64,000 bases of DNA from Nonomuraea jiangxiensis (GTDB lineage Bacteria; Actinomycetota; Actinomycetes; Streptosporangiales; Streptosporangiaceae), in contig NZ_FNDJ01000002.1 in NCBI RefSeq assembly GCF_900099965.1, forward strand, positions 124,001-188,000, in the 5' to 3' direction. Position numbers and translations under genes: made by a program. The notes under the pieces were generated by a model. It was given only the letters and a program-made list of their open reading frames with translations. It was not told the origin of the DNA and did no database searches. Each line of letters begins with the position of its first letter. The stretch's first letter is position 1. Positions 1 through 8,676 of the stretch are shown here, in pieces.

Positions 1-2
1 CG

Positions 3-1444
3 CTGGAGATCCCCCTCGGTCTGGTCTACGCCGATGGTGAGCGGGACCGCTTTGCCGCCTCGGTCGAACGGGATGCCGCGATGCTGGCCGAACTGGCCGA
101 GGAAGAGATCGAGGAAGGCAACCTCGCCGCCCTGCCCGATCTGGCCCGCCAGTACGCCGGGCGCACCGGCGGGCGGGTGGTCGTGGTCGACCGGAGCGGG
201 CTCGTCCTGGCCGACTCCGCCACCGATTCCGCCACCGGCTCTGGCGCCCGGGAAGCAGGCACCGACCTGTCCAGCGAACCGGATATCGCCGCCGCCCTGG
301 ACAACCGGCCCACGATCGGCACCCAGGCCACCCCGGCCGGCGAGGTGCTGTCGGCCGCTATGCCCGGCACCTCGGGCGCCACCGTACGCGGGGCACTGCG
401 CCTGACCTACCCCATGAGCGCCGTCACCGAGCGGGTACAGACGATCTGGCCGGCGCTGGCCCTGGGCGGCGGATGCGTGCTGGCCACCGCCACCCTGATC
501 GCGCTCGCCCTGGCCCGCTGGGTGACCCGCCCGGTCCGCGCCCTTGAGGCGGCCACCGCCGCGCTGGCCGACGGGCGCGAACCCGACCCGGCCCTGTCCC
601 GGCTCGGGCCGCCGAACTGCGCAGCCTGGCCGCCACCTTCACCCGCACCGCCACCCGGTTACGGCACCTGCTGCATGCCCAGCGCGCGTTCGCCTCCGAG
701 GCCTCCCACCAGCTCAAAACCCCGCTGACCGCGCTGCGGCTGCGGCTGGAGAACTTCGAACCCTACCTGCACCCACGCGCCCACCCCAGCCTGGAGGAGG
801 CCGTCGGCGAGGTGGACCGGCTGGCCCGGATGGTGGGCGGGCTGCTCGCGCTGGCCCGGCTGGAACACGCGGCCACCGCACCCGAGCCGGTCGATGCGGA
901 CGCGGTGCTGGCCGACCGGGCCGCCGCCTGGATGGCCCTGGCCGCCGAACACCACGTGCAGATCACCGTGACCGGCCCGCCCGCGGGGAAGGTCCAGGCC
1001 ATCCCAGGAGCTCTGGAACAGATCGTCGACAACCTGGTCTCCAACGCGCTGCGCGTCGCACCGCCCGCCAGCACGATCACGCTGCACCGCGAGCCCGCTG
1101 GCGAGCCCGCCACCGCGGCCGACGGCACGCAGCACGTCCAGCTGCATGTGATCGATCAAGGGCCGGGCATGACCGCGGCCGACCGCGCCCGCGCCTTCGA
1201 CCGGTTCTGGCGCGCCCCCGGCAGCACCCACCACGACGGCACCGGCCTGGGACTGCCGATCGTCCGGCAACTCACCCACGCCGGCGGCGGCCAGATCACC
1301 CTTAACCCCGCTCCCGGCGGCGGACTGGACGCCACCATCTACCTGCGCCCCGCCGCTCCCATCCGCCAGCACCCGACCGCACGGACCGCGCGGACCCAGC
1401 AGCGCCCGCCACGCAGACCCCGCACCCGCATGCGCACCCGTTGA
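3..1444 (+). pseudogene. Sensor histidine kinase, 5'-truncated by window and frameshifted
   Basis: This is a membrane two-component sensor kinase whose N-terminus lies before the window. The first reading frame gives an extracytoplasmic sensor region, a membrane helix near 445-515 and a HAMP-like segment with the TRPVRALEAAT motif. Around base 611 the frame must shift by one to continue into ELRSLAATF, the H-box (ASEASHQLKTPLTALR), the N-box (IVDNLVSNALR) and the G-boxes (DQGPGM, GTGLGLPIV). One missing C in the GGGCCGCCGAA stretch would explain the break. It is either a recent pseudogene or a sequencing error, since both halves are otherwise well conserved. A partner response regulator would be expected just upstream, outside the window. 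Confidence 0.85.
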
Positions 1445-1764
1445 AAGCCCGCTGCCCGACGCCCCCAAAGCGCCAGATGAGCGGCCGGGATCGGTTTCGG
1501 CTAGGAGGCCATGCGGGCCTGGCGCCACATGGTGAGGCCGAAGCCCCGTAGCCAGCCCATCGGAGACTCACCTCCTGTGCCACAGGGGCCGCCACGCGAG
1601 GGGAAACACGTTGATGGGCTGCTGGCCGACACCATGCGATCATGTCCCTGACCGCCCTGGGAGGAGGCCGTCGCTCGGCGTACCGGCGGCTCTCCCGGGC
1701 GGTCATCGCTCAGTCCCGGCCTGCCCCGTTTCGCATGGAGACGACCCATGCCCCCCGGATGGGC
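1445..1764. other. Non-coding stretch around the small ORF
   Basis: Between the histidine kinase remnant and the DUF1232 gene there is no convincing long coding frame. Apart from the small minus-strand ORF at 1501-1560 with its strong ribosome binding site, I see no terminator hairpin, tRNA or repeat. Confidence 0.5.
1501..1560 (-). CDS. Possible 19-residue small protein or leader peptide
   Basis: On the minus strand an ATG at 1560 is preceded by AGGAGGTGA with a seven-base gap, one of the best ribosome binding sites in the window. The frame runs only 19 codons (MGWLRGFGL...) before TAG. The peptide has two Trp, three Arg and a hydrophobic GFGL stretch. It lies about 200 bases downstream of the ChrB-N/DUF1232 pair on the same strand. 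It may be a real small peptide, a leader, or the start of a gene that has since been destroyed. I know of no family match. Confidence 0.35.
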   Translation of the reverse strand: MGWLRGFGLTMWRQARMAS

Positions 1765-2193
1765 TCAGGTCGTGGCGGAGGGCTTGTCGAGCCGGGTCAG
1801 CTTGACCAAGACCGCGAAGCCGTCATCGGTACCCGGCCAGTGCCGCCGGACCGCCTCCAGGCCGGCGCGGCGGACCACGGAACGCAGCACCGCCGTGACG
1901 ATGATGGCGTCGTCGGCGTAACCGAGTATCGGGATGAAATCGGGCACGAGGTCCAGCGGCAGGGCCAGGTAGGCCAGCAGCAGCGCGAGTCGCACGCGCA
2001 CGCCGCGCGGCAGGTCGGAGTCGGCCGCTAAGCGGCGCACCAGGCGTAGCACGTCGGGCAGCAGGCGCAGCGCCTCCCGCAGCAGATTGCCGCGAGGCCG
2101 GACGATCGCCAGCGTGCCGATCAGCGCCAGCCAGGCGACCAGCAGCGCGACCGCGATCCCGATCAGCAGATCCCATCCCCAGGACCCGGTCAT
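1765..2193 (-). CDS. DUF1232 (YkvA-type) small membrane protein
   Basis: This 142-residue protein has an N-terminal membrane helix (about residues 6-28). A DUF1232 domain follows, recognisable from the LALPLDLVPDFIPILGYADD core that typifies the family. Its function is not established; the family is thought to be membrane-associated. The ATG overlaps the stop codon of the upstream ChrB-N gene (ATGA), so the two are translationally coupled. That pairing suggests one functional unit. Confidence 0.8.
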   Translation of the reverse strand: MTGSWGWDLLIGIAVALLVAWLALIGTLAIVRPRGNLLREALRLLPDVLRLVRRLAADSDLPRGVRVRLALLLAYLALPLDLVPDFIPILGYADDAIIVTAVLRSVVRRAGLEAVRRHWPGTDDGFAVLVKLTRLDKPSATT

Positions 2194-2789
2194 GCCTGCT
2201 CGCTCTCCTCCTGCGCCTCCGGCACTGCGATGCTGATCTCGGCGGGTGCTTCGGCTGCCAGCGCGCTCTGCTCGAACGCCGCCAGATCCGCCGCGGCGTC
2301 CTCGACCGCGGACTGGGCCATGGCGGCGGCCGGGGCGGCGAAGTAGTCCCGGGCGGCGATCTTGGCCAGCCAGGACCGGAACCGCTCCAGGTCGGCCTCG
2401 GACTCCTCGACCTCGGCATAAGTGGCCCGGCCGCGCTGGCGCTCGGCTGCCAGTTCCGCGCGGAAGGTGGGCAGGCGCTCCAGCACCTCGGTGTATTCGG
2501 CGTCGCGGGCGGTGTTGAACTCGGCGATGATCTGTCGTTCTTCGGCTGGGTCGGTGAGGGTCAGGCGCAGCATTCGGCCAGTCCCACCTTGTTGATGCAC
2601 TCGGTCCAGTAGGCGGCGTACCTGCCGCAGGGTTTGCTCGCGCTCCGGCAGCAAGCACACCGACTGCTGCAGATACAGCGCGCCGAGCGAACGCAGTTTG
2701 CGCCACACCTGCACCCGCAGGGTGGGTGCGGCTCCGGCGGTGGACACGCTGACCAACAGCCAGCCCTCACCTTCCGTATTATCCGTCAC
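2190..2789 (-). CDS. ChrB N-terminal-domain protein
   Basis: The 199-residue product starts with the fold typical of the ChrB N-terminal domain: a WLLVSVSTAG strand, then RVQVWRKLRSLGALYLQQSVCLLP. The rest is helical and charged (about residues 95-160) with an acidic Ala/Glu tail. ChrB proteins are linked to chromate resistance, but no chrA transporter or ChrB C-terminal domain is seen here, so a chromate role is only a possibility. It is the first gene of a two-gene operon with the DUF1232 gene (4-base overlap). Confidence 0.75.
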   Translation of the reverse strand: MTDNTEGEGWLLVSVSTAGAAPTLRVQVWRKLRSLGALYLQQSVCLLPEREQTLRQVRRLLDRVHQQGGTGRMLRLTLTDPAEERQIIAEFNTARDAEYTEVLERLPTFRAELAAERQRGRATYAEVEESEADLERFRSWLAKIAARDYFAAPAAAMAQSAVEDAAADLAAFEQSALAAEAPAEISIAVPEAQEESEQA

Positions 2790-2907
2790 ACGCCTATGTT
2801 ACACCCGTAACAATCCATGGCAACGAGGCTACATGAAGGTCATCGGAGCGCACGCAGGCACAGCCCACGACGGCCGCCGCTGCATGCGACGAACGGTGAC
2901 AGCTCCC

Positions 2908-3213
2908 TCAGCGTCCCGCGACAGGCAGACCGGTCAGGTCCAGGCGGCCATCGGTCCGCAGCTGAATCTCGCCATACGGGCTCATGTTCGAGCGGAAGAT
3001 CGGGGTCAGGCCGCGCCGGTCGGCGTCGGTCAGTACGTCCTGCCACTCCGGCAGGGCGAGCGTGTCTTCTGCTCCTCACGCCGATTGGAAGCCAGCTCGC
3101 CGCGCTTGCCGAACCGGATGTAGTCATTAACGCCGTTGTAGTTCTCCTCCACGTTCAGCCCGGACTCGGTCTCCCACTGCAGATCCCGATCCCGCATCAT
3201 CCGCACCGCTGAC
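2908..3213 (-). pseudogene. Tn3-family transposase, C-terminal remnant
   Basis: Reading on the minus strand, one frame gives ESGLNVEENYNGVNDYIRFG, followed by KRGELASNRREEQ. A second frame gives LTDADRRGLTPIF and SPYGEIQLRTDGRLDLT, ending in TGA at 2910. These are the conserved C-terminal blocks of Tn3-family DDE transposases, in the right order. The roughly 25-30 residues that normally separate them are missing and the frame changes at the join. The N-terminal 900 or so residues are absent; the remnant stops where the SDR fragment begins. It cannot encode an active enzyme. Confidence 0.75.
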
Positions 3214-3764
3214 GTGACCGCCATGGTCGCCGACGTCACCGAACAGCTCGCCCCCCTCCGCATCCTGGTCAACAACGCAGGCGACTACCCGCGCATCGCC
3301 TGGGCCGACCTGACCGAGGACCGCTGGATGGCGGCCATCGACCTCAACCTGACCGGCCACTACCGGTGCGCGCGGGCGGTCACCCCGGCCATGTCGAACA
3401 TCGAGGTGGGCGTATCGTCAACGTCGGCAGCATCACTGCTCGCAGCGGCCGCGCCGGTCTGGCCGCCTACGCAGCGGCCAAAGCCAGGCTGCACGGCCTG
3501 ACCCGGGCGCTGGCCTTCGAGGACTCGGCGGCTACGGCATCATCGTCAACGCGGTGGTTCCTGGCCCCATCCAGGTAGACCGCGAGCGCCAGCTGCCGCC
3601 GGGTGCCTGCACGCCTGTGCGCGACCAGCTTGCTCGCCAGTGCCTTCCCCCGGCGCGGGCAGCCATCGGACGTCGCCGCGGCGGTCACCTTCTTAGCCAC
3701 CTCCGGTGCCGCGTTCATCACCGGTCAGAGCCTGCACGTCGGCAGCGGCTGGTTGCTGCACTAG
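3196..3764 (+). pseudogene. Short-chain dehydrogenase/reductase, 5'-truncated and frameshifted
   Basis: The surviving part begins just before the LVNNAG strand. It continues with DLTEDRWMAAIDLNLTGHY, RIVNVGSITARSG, the catalytic AAYAAAKA block (YxxxK), IIVNAVVPGPIQ and a C-terminal FITGQSLHVGSGW, ending in TAG at 3764. At least three frame changes are needed (near 3400, 3525 and 3570-3650). The N-terminal NAD-binding glycine motif is missing, cut off at the junction with the Tn3 remnant, which suggests that transposon activity beheaded the gene. Confidence 0.8.
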
Positions 3765-3794
3765 CCTGCGCGCCGCCCACTCCCTTGAGGAAGG

Positions 3795-3989
3795 ATGCCT
3801 CTCATGCGTGAACGCGTCCGCGCCATCCCGGTCGACCACGAGGGCCATCTGCTCACCATCAAGCGGATCAAGCCAGAACAGATGCCGTACCGGGTGTTGC
3901 CCGGTGGCGGTGTCGAGGACAGCGACACCAGTCTAGAAGCCGCCCTCAAAAGCGAACTCAGGGAAGAGGCGGGACTCGATGACGGCTGA
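3795..3989 (+). pseudogene. NUDIX hydrolase, truncated after the NUDIX box
   Basis: The 64 codons contain the first strands of a NUDIX fold and a NUDIX box of the form GGGVEDSD...SELREEAGL. The conserved Arg of the RE pair is Ser here. The frame stops right after the box, so the C-terminal half of a usual 130-160 residue enzyme is missing. With one key residue changed and half the fold absent, activity is unlikely. A GAGGAAGG site precedes the first ATG. Confidence 0.7.
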
Positions 3990-4109
3990 GGAGATGCGGG
4001 CCGCTCTCGGTCTGGCGGACGCTGCCGGTGATTCGTCTGCTCCGGCTGTCGAATCAGGGGCGGGCCGATCGACGCGTTGACAACACAAGCGCGTGAAAGG
4101 ATATGGATC

Positions 4110-4514
4110 ATGGATTACAAGCTCGAAGTGGTGCCGGTCGCGGTGGCCGACGTGGAGAAGGCGAAGCTGTTCTACAGCGAGCAGCTCGGTTTCGTGGCCG
4201 ACCACGACACCCAGATCAGCGCCGATGTGCGGGTGGTGCAGCTCACCCCGCCCGGGTCGGCCTGCTCGATCGTCATCGGCGCCGACACCGGGGCCGCTCC
4301 CGGCACGGTGCGAGGGCTGCAGCTCGTGGTGACCGACATCGACGCCGCGCGGGCCGAGCTGGCCGGGCGGGGCGTCGAGGTCAGCGAAGTCCAGCACTAC
4401 AGCAAGGACGGCACGATGGCCGCGGGCAAGGGCGGGGAGTGGAACGCGTTCGCCTTCTTCAGCGATCTCGACGGCAACGGCTGGGTCCTGCAGGAAGGTC
4501 CCGGCCGCGGATGA
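4110..4514 (+). CDS. VOC superfamily (glyoxalase-like) protein
   Basis: A 134-residue single-domain vicinal-oxygen-chelate protein. The paired beta-alpha-beta modules are visible: VPVAVADVEKAKLFYSEQLGF at the N-terminus and LVVTDIDAARAELAGRGVEV in the middle. A FFSDLDGNGWVLQE end carries the usual metal-binding Glu. The start chosen is the ATG at 4110, preceded by GAAAGGA; longer in-frame starts lack a binding site. Substrate unknown; the family includes lyases, dioxygenases and antibiotic-binding proteins. It stands alone among gene remnants but is itself intact. Confidence 0.85.
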   Translation: MDYKLEVVPVAVADVEKAKLFYSEQLGFVADHDTQISADVRVVQLTPPGSACSIVIGADTGAAPGTVRGLQLVVTDIDAARAELAGRGVEVSEVQHYSKDGTMAAGKGGEWNAFAFFSDLDGNGWVLQEGPGRG

Positions 4515-4549
4515 CCCTTCGCCGGTGTCTTCCCAGGCCGCTCCGTAGC

Positions 4550-4800
4550 TGAACAGCCCGCGGCCAGGTCGATGAGGCCCTTGTCGACGAGCAGGCGCAG
4601 GCCCGAGCCGAGGGAGCCGCGGGCGGGCAGGGCGTCGGCCTCGCCGCCGCCGTAGGCGCGCTCCCGCGCGTCGGCGCGGATGGCCCAGGTGATGCGGGTG
4701 CCCGGCGCCTGCTCGGCCAGGTCGGCGAGCGCGAGCAGCGTGGTGGCGGCCGAGTGCCCGACACCGACCACGACCGTGTGCCGGCAGCCCCCGGGAGATG
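4550..4800 (-). pseudogene. FAD/NAD(P)-binding oxidoreductase fragment
   Basis: On the minus strand a frame reads TVVVGVGHSAATTLLALADLAE, a second Rossmann glycine motif, then RITWAIRADAR and AYGGGEADALPARGSLG, typical of a flavoprotein monooxygenase or thioredoxin-reductase-like enzyme. About 80 residues survive; both ends are missing and no start codon with a binding site is present. It lies immediately downstream of the DUF4387 gene and looks like another fossil of this region. Confidence 0.6.
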
Positions 4801-4819
4801 GGGACGGCTGGCGGGCCGA

Positions 4820-5134
4820 TCATGCCGGGACCACTTCCATGTCCATGAGCGGCGCGTACTGCTGGCCGGCGTAGCAGTCGGTGTCGGCCAGGCTGCCCTG
4901 GACCACCGGCCGCGGGAGCGACACCTTCACTGCAAGGGCCAAGGGGTGGTTGACCAGGAGGATCTTGTCCGGGTCGGTGTTGAAGAGCGTGGCGAACAAC
5001 TGCTTGTTCAGGAAGCCGGTGGCCACCAGGGCCTTGTAGCTGTCCTCGTCGTGGCACATGAAGTCGAAGGTGAGCGTGAAGGGGCCGGCGTTCTTCGAGC
5101 GCACCAGGGCGCAGTAGTGGAGCAGGGTGGTCAT
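4820..5134 (-). CDS. DUF4387 domain protein
   Basis: The 104-residue protein matches DUF4387 throughout (LLHYCALVRSKNAGPFTLTFDFMC near the start, DCYAGQQYAPL near the end). The family almost always accompanies or is fused to AtuA-like DUF1446 proteins. Here the gene follows the AtuA-like gene by three bases, so the two products probably act as subunits of one enzyme. The reaction is not established. It is the last gene of the GntR-controlled operon. Confidence 0.85.
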   Translation of the reverse strand: MTTLLHYCALVRSKNAGPFTLTFDFMCHDEDSYKALVATGFLNKQLFATLFNTDPDKILLVNHPLALAVKVSLPRPVVQGSLADTDCYAGQQYAPLMDMEVVPA

Positions 5135-5137
5135 GGG

Positions 5138-6499
5138 TTACAGCTCCTCGGTGGTGGTGCGGAACAGCTCGGTGGGGGTGATGCCGGTGACGACGTGGTT
5201 GAGGGTGAAGCGGTAGAGCGGGCCGCGGTCGATCTCGGGCGGTGAGAAAGGGTAGGCGAGGGTGGAGACCAGGCCGTCGTACTGCGGGATCGGCAGGTGG
5301 CTGCTGGCGTGGGCGACGAAGGTGGCGACGGCGTGCGCGGTCTCCTGGTCGGGTGCGGTGACGGTGATCAGGACGCCGAGTTCGCGCGGGTCGAGTGGGT
5401 CGGGCTCGCTGCCCGCGAGGACGGCGCCAGCGCCGTAGAGGCGGTAGTCGATGTCTATGTCGGCGGGGTTGACCGTGCCGCGGAAGACGTCGGCGATCTT
5501 CGCGTCGAAGTAGTGCCTGGCCATGGGCAGGAGCTTGGGCAGGGTGGCGACGACGATCCGGTCGCGTACGCCGCCGATGATGACGGTCTGGTAGCCGACG
5601 AGTTCGGCGCCTTCGAGCTTGTTGGTGTAGCCGTCGGCGGGGACGTAGCGGGCGCCACGGACGCGGACCGTCTGCTCGTCGACCGTCTCGTAGGTGGCGT
5701 CGGTGGTGTCCAGGACGCCGGAGGGCTCGGCGATGTGGAACGGGTCGGCGTTCTCGTACAGGGTGTGCGCGGCGACCGAGCGCGGGGTGAGGCGGCTTCC
5801 GTTGGCGAGGGTGGTGACGTCGAAGTGGTCCTCGCGCAGCGTCACCAGCAGGCCGTTGGCGGAAGGCGGGATGGCGCACGCGGCGCCGCACTCGATGGTC
5901 TTGGCCATGTGCCAGGTCAGGCCGGGGTCGGCGCCCTTGAGGTGCGGGAGGGCGGCGAACAGGGCGGTGTCGCTGGCGCGGCCGGCGAGGATGACGTCGC
6001 ACCCGTCCTGGAGGGCTTCCTGGATGGGCTCGACGCCCATCATCGCGACGGTGTGACCGCGCTCGAAAACCTCGCGGCCGATCCCGGGGGCGTGGGGCAG
6101 CGGGGTGATACGGCCGGCGTCGTAGAGCTCTTCGAGGCGTTCGACGGGCTGGTCGGAGTAGATCAGGCCGACCTTGAAGTGGAGGTTCTCCTCGGCGGCG
6201 ATGGTGCGGGCGAGGTCGGCGACCCAGTCGACGCTGACGTCGCGGCCCGAGGTGCCGCAGGAGCCGATGATCAGCGGCACACCCAGCTCGTCACGGGCGC
6301 GCAGCAGCAGCCGCAGGTCGCGGCTGACGGCCTGGGCGGAGAGCTTGGGGGTTCCGGAGCCCAGGGCGGCGGGGCCGGAGTCGGTGGAGCCGGCGTCGCA
6401 GGCGATCACGTCCGGGCGGGCCGCGACTCCGCGCGCGAAGGCGTCGGCGTCGAAGCCGGCGCCGAGTGCGCCGGTGGGGGCCAGGATGCGGAGTTCCAT
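5138..6499 (-). CDS. AtuA-family (DUF1446) acyclic-terpene-utilisation-like protein
   Basis: The 453-residue product is full length for the DUF1446/AtuA family. Typical blocks are IACDAGSTDSGPAALGSG near the N-terminus, LIIGSCGTSGRD and DVILAGRASDTALFAALPH. AtuA was named for acyclic terpene catabolism in Pseudomonas, but many actinobacterial members occur outside that pathway. The start is ATG 6499 with GAAAGG upstream. Gene order is MFS transporter, AtuA-like, DUF4387, all on the minus strand, implying uptake and breakdown of an organic acid or terpenoid-like substrate. That substrate is unknown. Confidence 0.85.
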   Translation of the reverse strand: MELRILAPTGALGAGFDADAFARGVAARPDVIACDAGSTDSGPAALGSGTPKLSAQAVSRDLRLLLRARDELGVPLIIGSCGTSGRDVSVDWVADLARTIAAEENLHFKVGLIYSDQPVERLEELYDAGRITPLPHAPGIGREVFERGHTVAMMGVEPIQEALQDGCDVILAGRASDTALFAALPHLKGADPGLTWHMAKTIECGAACAIPPSANGLLVTLREDHFDVTTLANGSRLTPRSVAAHTLYENADPFHIAEPSGVLDTTDATYETVDEQTVRVRGARYVPADGYTNKLEGAELVGYQTVIIGGVRDRIVVATLPKLLPMARHYFDAKIADVFRGTVNPADIDIDYRLYGAGAVLAGSEPDPLDPRELGVLITVTAPDQETAHAVATFVAHASSHLPIPQYDGLVSTLAYPFSPPEIDRGPLYRFTLNHVVTGITPTELFRTTTEEL

Positions 6500-6551
6500 G
6501 AGGGTGGTGCCTTTCGGTGATACGCGTACGACGGAAGAAGACAAAGGGGGC

Positions 6552-7838
6552 TCAGGCCGCGGGCCGGTCGGGGACGCGGCGGGCCAGGCGGGTGAAGACG
6601 AGAAAGGTGATGACAGCGAAGACGGCGGCGTTGAGCAGCATGTAGCGCCAGTCGGTGAGGTCGATCGTGGCGCCGAGGATGCCGGGGCCCAATGCCATCC
6701 CGGACTGCGACGCGATCGTGTAGAGGGCGGTGTAGGTGCCCAGCACCTTCTGGGTGGGGGCGAGGTTCCACAGGGCGACGAGCGCGTTGACCGCGAACGA
6801 GGCGTAGCCGAGCGAGGAGAGGATCATCGCTGTGATCGTGCCGGGCACCGACTGCCAGACGAAGCCGACGAGCAGGCCGACGATGAACAGCCCGACGCCG
6901 TAGCGCATCGCGCGCAGCTGGCCCAACCTATTGGACAGGTAGGCGATCGGCAGGACGCACACCAGGAAGGCGAGGGCGCCGGGCAGAGCCAGGCCGCCGG
7001 CCTCCCCGCGGGTCAGGCCGAGGACCTGCGTGCCGTAGGGGGTCATCAGCGAGCGGAGCGCGGACCACATGCCGGCGAAGCAGAAGATGCCGATCATCAG
7101 CAGGAACGTGGGGCTGTAGGGGGAGCGCAGCGCGTCCTTCATCACCGCCCAAGGGGAGGTGAACTCCTGGTGCTGTTCCGTCTTGTCCTCGGGCAGGACG
7201 GTTTCGCTGTGGCGGCGGCCGAGGAAGGTCCATGACAGGGCGAGCATGATCAGCATCAGTAGCGGCGGGATCGCGAAGGCGAGGTGCAGAGAGTGGTCGA
7301 CGACCAGGAGGCTGATGAGGGAGGAGACGACGATCGTCAGTGCGGCGCCGGCCTTGATGAAGCCCTGGGCCTTGCTCCGGTGCGAGCGGAGGACGTAGTC
7401 GGAGACCAGGGTCTCGGTCACGCCCTTGAAGGCGTTCGCGATCGCGGCGAAACCGATCACGCAGATCATCAGCATGAGCAGGTTGTTCGCCCACGGGATC
7501 AGGACGAACGGCACACTCGCAGCTGTGGCGCCGACCAGGACGATCGGCCAGCGGCCGGCGCGGCGGCGGACGAGCTTGTCGGAGAAGAAGCCGACGAACG
7601 GCTGGGTGAAGATGCCCCAGGAGTGGTCCAGGCCCATGATCAGCCCGATCACGCCCGCGGAGGCGAAGTAGTGCCGCAGCTGTTCGGGGACCTGGGCGTC
7701 GTAGAAGTTCCAGACCGCTTCCTGGGCGAACACCGCCAGGGTCACCCACAGGACCGCGCTACGGTTCATGCGCTCACCCATGTTGCTGGGCGACGGGGTG
7801 GTGGCTGCCTCGGGGGCGGGCGGGGGATCGGGCATCAT
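6552..7838 (-). CDS. MFS transporter (SLC45/GPH-like) of the AtuA operon
   Basis: A 428-residue 12-helix major facilitator. It has a cytoplasmic Pro-rich N-terminus, the motif GFFSDKLVRRRAGRWP between helices 2 and 3 and the pattern MGLDHSWGIFTQPFVG, as in the GPH/SLC45 branch that moves glycosides or organic solutes. It is the first gene of the operon: the binding site GGAG precedes ATG 7838, and the palindrome TGCTATAGCA lies about 19 bases upstream. It most likely imports the compound handled by the AtuA-like/DUF4387 pair. The direction of transport is inferred only from context. Confidence 0.85.
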   Translation of the reverse strand: MMPDPPPAPEAATTPSPSNMGERMNRSAVLWVTLAVFAQEAVWNFYDAQVPEQLRHYFASAGVIGLIMGLDHSWGIFTQPFVGFFSDKLVRRRAGRWPIVLVGATAASVPFVLIPWANNLLMLMICVIGFAAIANAFKGVTETLVSDYVLRSHRSKAQGFIKAGAALTIVVSSLISLLVVDHSLHLAFAIPPLLMLIMLALSWTFLGRRHSETVLPEDKTEQHQEFTSPWAVMKDALRSPYSPTFLLMIGIFCFAGMWSALRSLMTPYGTQVLGLTRGEAGGLALPGALAFLVCVLPIAYLSNRLGQLRAMRYGVGLFIVGLLVGFVWQSVPGTITAMILSSLGYASFAVNALVALWNLAPTQKVLGTYTALYTIASQSGMALGPGILGATIDLTDWRYMLLNAAVFAVITFLVFTRLARRVPDRPAA

Positions 7839-7856
7839 GACGGCTCCTATGCCACA

Positions 7857-7866
7857 TGCTATAGCA
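7857..7866. promoter_or_regulatory. GntR-type operator, copy 1 (before MFS gene)
   Basis: TGCTATAGCA is a perfect 10-bp palindrome followed by an A-run. The same ten bases recur before the GntR gene. FadR/GntR proteins commonly bind short palindromes of this kind, so this is the likely control site of the MFS/AtuA/DUF4387 operon. Confidence 0.75.
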
Positions 7867-7942
7867 AAAAGGGGGATTGCCTGGAGGCTCGACGCATCCC
7901 AACGCCGTTATCGGGCGGGCAGGCGGCACTATGGGGGCGTGG

Positions 7943-8659
7943 TCAGCTCTGGGAGAGCTGGACGAGCGCGGCACGGTGATGGCGCGCGGCGAGTTCCTCG
8001 GCGCGGTCCTCGTCCCGTTCGAGGAGGGCGTTCAGGAGCTCGCGGTGCTCGTGGTAGCGGGCGCGGAACTCTTCCGCCCGCTCGGGCGCGATCTTCATGG
8101 TCAGGTCGAGCCGTTCCTCGTCGCTGAAGGCGCGCGCCTGGTTCAGCAGGCCCTCCAGGACGGGGTTGCCCACGCACTCCTCCACTTGGTGATGGAATAG
8201 GCGCAGCTTGTGGAAGACGGCCCTCAGCTGGTCGGCGACGTCGGCTTCCAGGCCCTGCTCGGCAACTGTCTTCTCCACCTCGGCCACGATCCGGTCCGCC
8301 TGCGCGAGCAGGGAGACCAGGTCGGTGAGCTGATCGGCGGTCGCGTTGCGGGCCGCGAGGCGGGCCATCAGCCCTGACAGCCGGACTTCCGCCTCGACGA
8401 TCTCGGAGCGGGCCGCCGGCGAGTGCGCGGCGATCCGCAGTGCACGAGGTCCGACGCGTTCGACGACCTTCTCGTGCACGAGCTGGCGCAGCGCCTCCCG
8501 GACCGGGGTAGGGCTGACACCCAGCCGGGACGCCAGATCACGTTCGGTGATCTTCTCGCCCGGCCGCAGCACGCCGTCACGGATCGCGTCTCGAAGGCGC
8601 CGGTAAGCCTGGTCGGCCAGCGACGTCGTCTCCACAGGCCCCAGGGCGTCAGTGCTCAT
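7943..8659 (-). CDS. GntR-family (FadR/FCD) transcriptional regulator
   Basis: The 238-residue protein has an N-terminal winged helix-turn-helix with the family signature LADQAYRRLRDAIRDGVLRPGEKITERDLASRLGVS...VREALRQL (residues about 13-75). An all-helical FCD ligand-binding domain follows. ATG 8659 was chosen because a longer frame would place the operator inside the coding sequence. The palindrome TGCTATAGCA 17 bases upstream matches the one before the neighbouring transporter operon, so it probably represses both and responds to the imported substrate or its acyl-CoA. Confidence 0.88.
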   Translation of the reverse strand: MSTDALGPVETTSLADQAYRRLRDAIRDGVLRPGEKITERDLASRLGVSPTPVREALRQLVHEKVVERVGPRALRIAAHSPAARSEIVEAEVRLSGLMARLAARNATADQLTDLVSLLAQADRIVAEVEKTVAEQGLEADVADQLRAVFHKLRLFHHQVEECVGNPVLEGLLNQARAFSDEERLDLTMKIAPERAEEFRARYHEHRELLNALLERDEDRAEELAARHHRAALVQLSQS

Positions 8660-8676
8660 GCCAGCAAGAGTGCTCC

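Noticed and set aside
2666..2900. Looked for a divergent gene or riboswitch upstream of the ChrB-N gene
   Set aside because: Plus-strand frames here are short and unlike known proteins, and no conserved RNA element was apparent.
3979..4080. 33-codon ORF after the NUDIX remnant
   Set aside because: Short, no binding site, Ala/Gly-rich, no recognisable sequence; it is probably the shifted tail of the broken NUDIX region.
5297..6520. Long plus-strand frame of 407 codons opposite the AtuA-like gene
   Set aside because: It is antisense to a full-length conserved protein, has the Val/Gly/Asp bias of a shadow frame in high-GC DNA, and matches no family.
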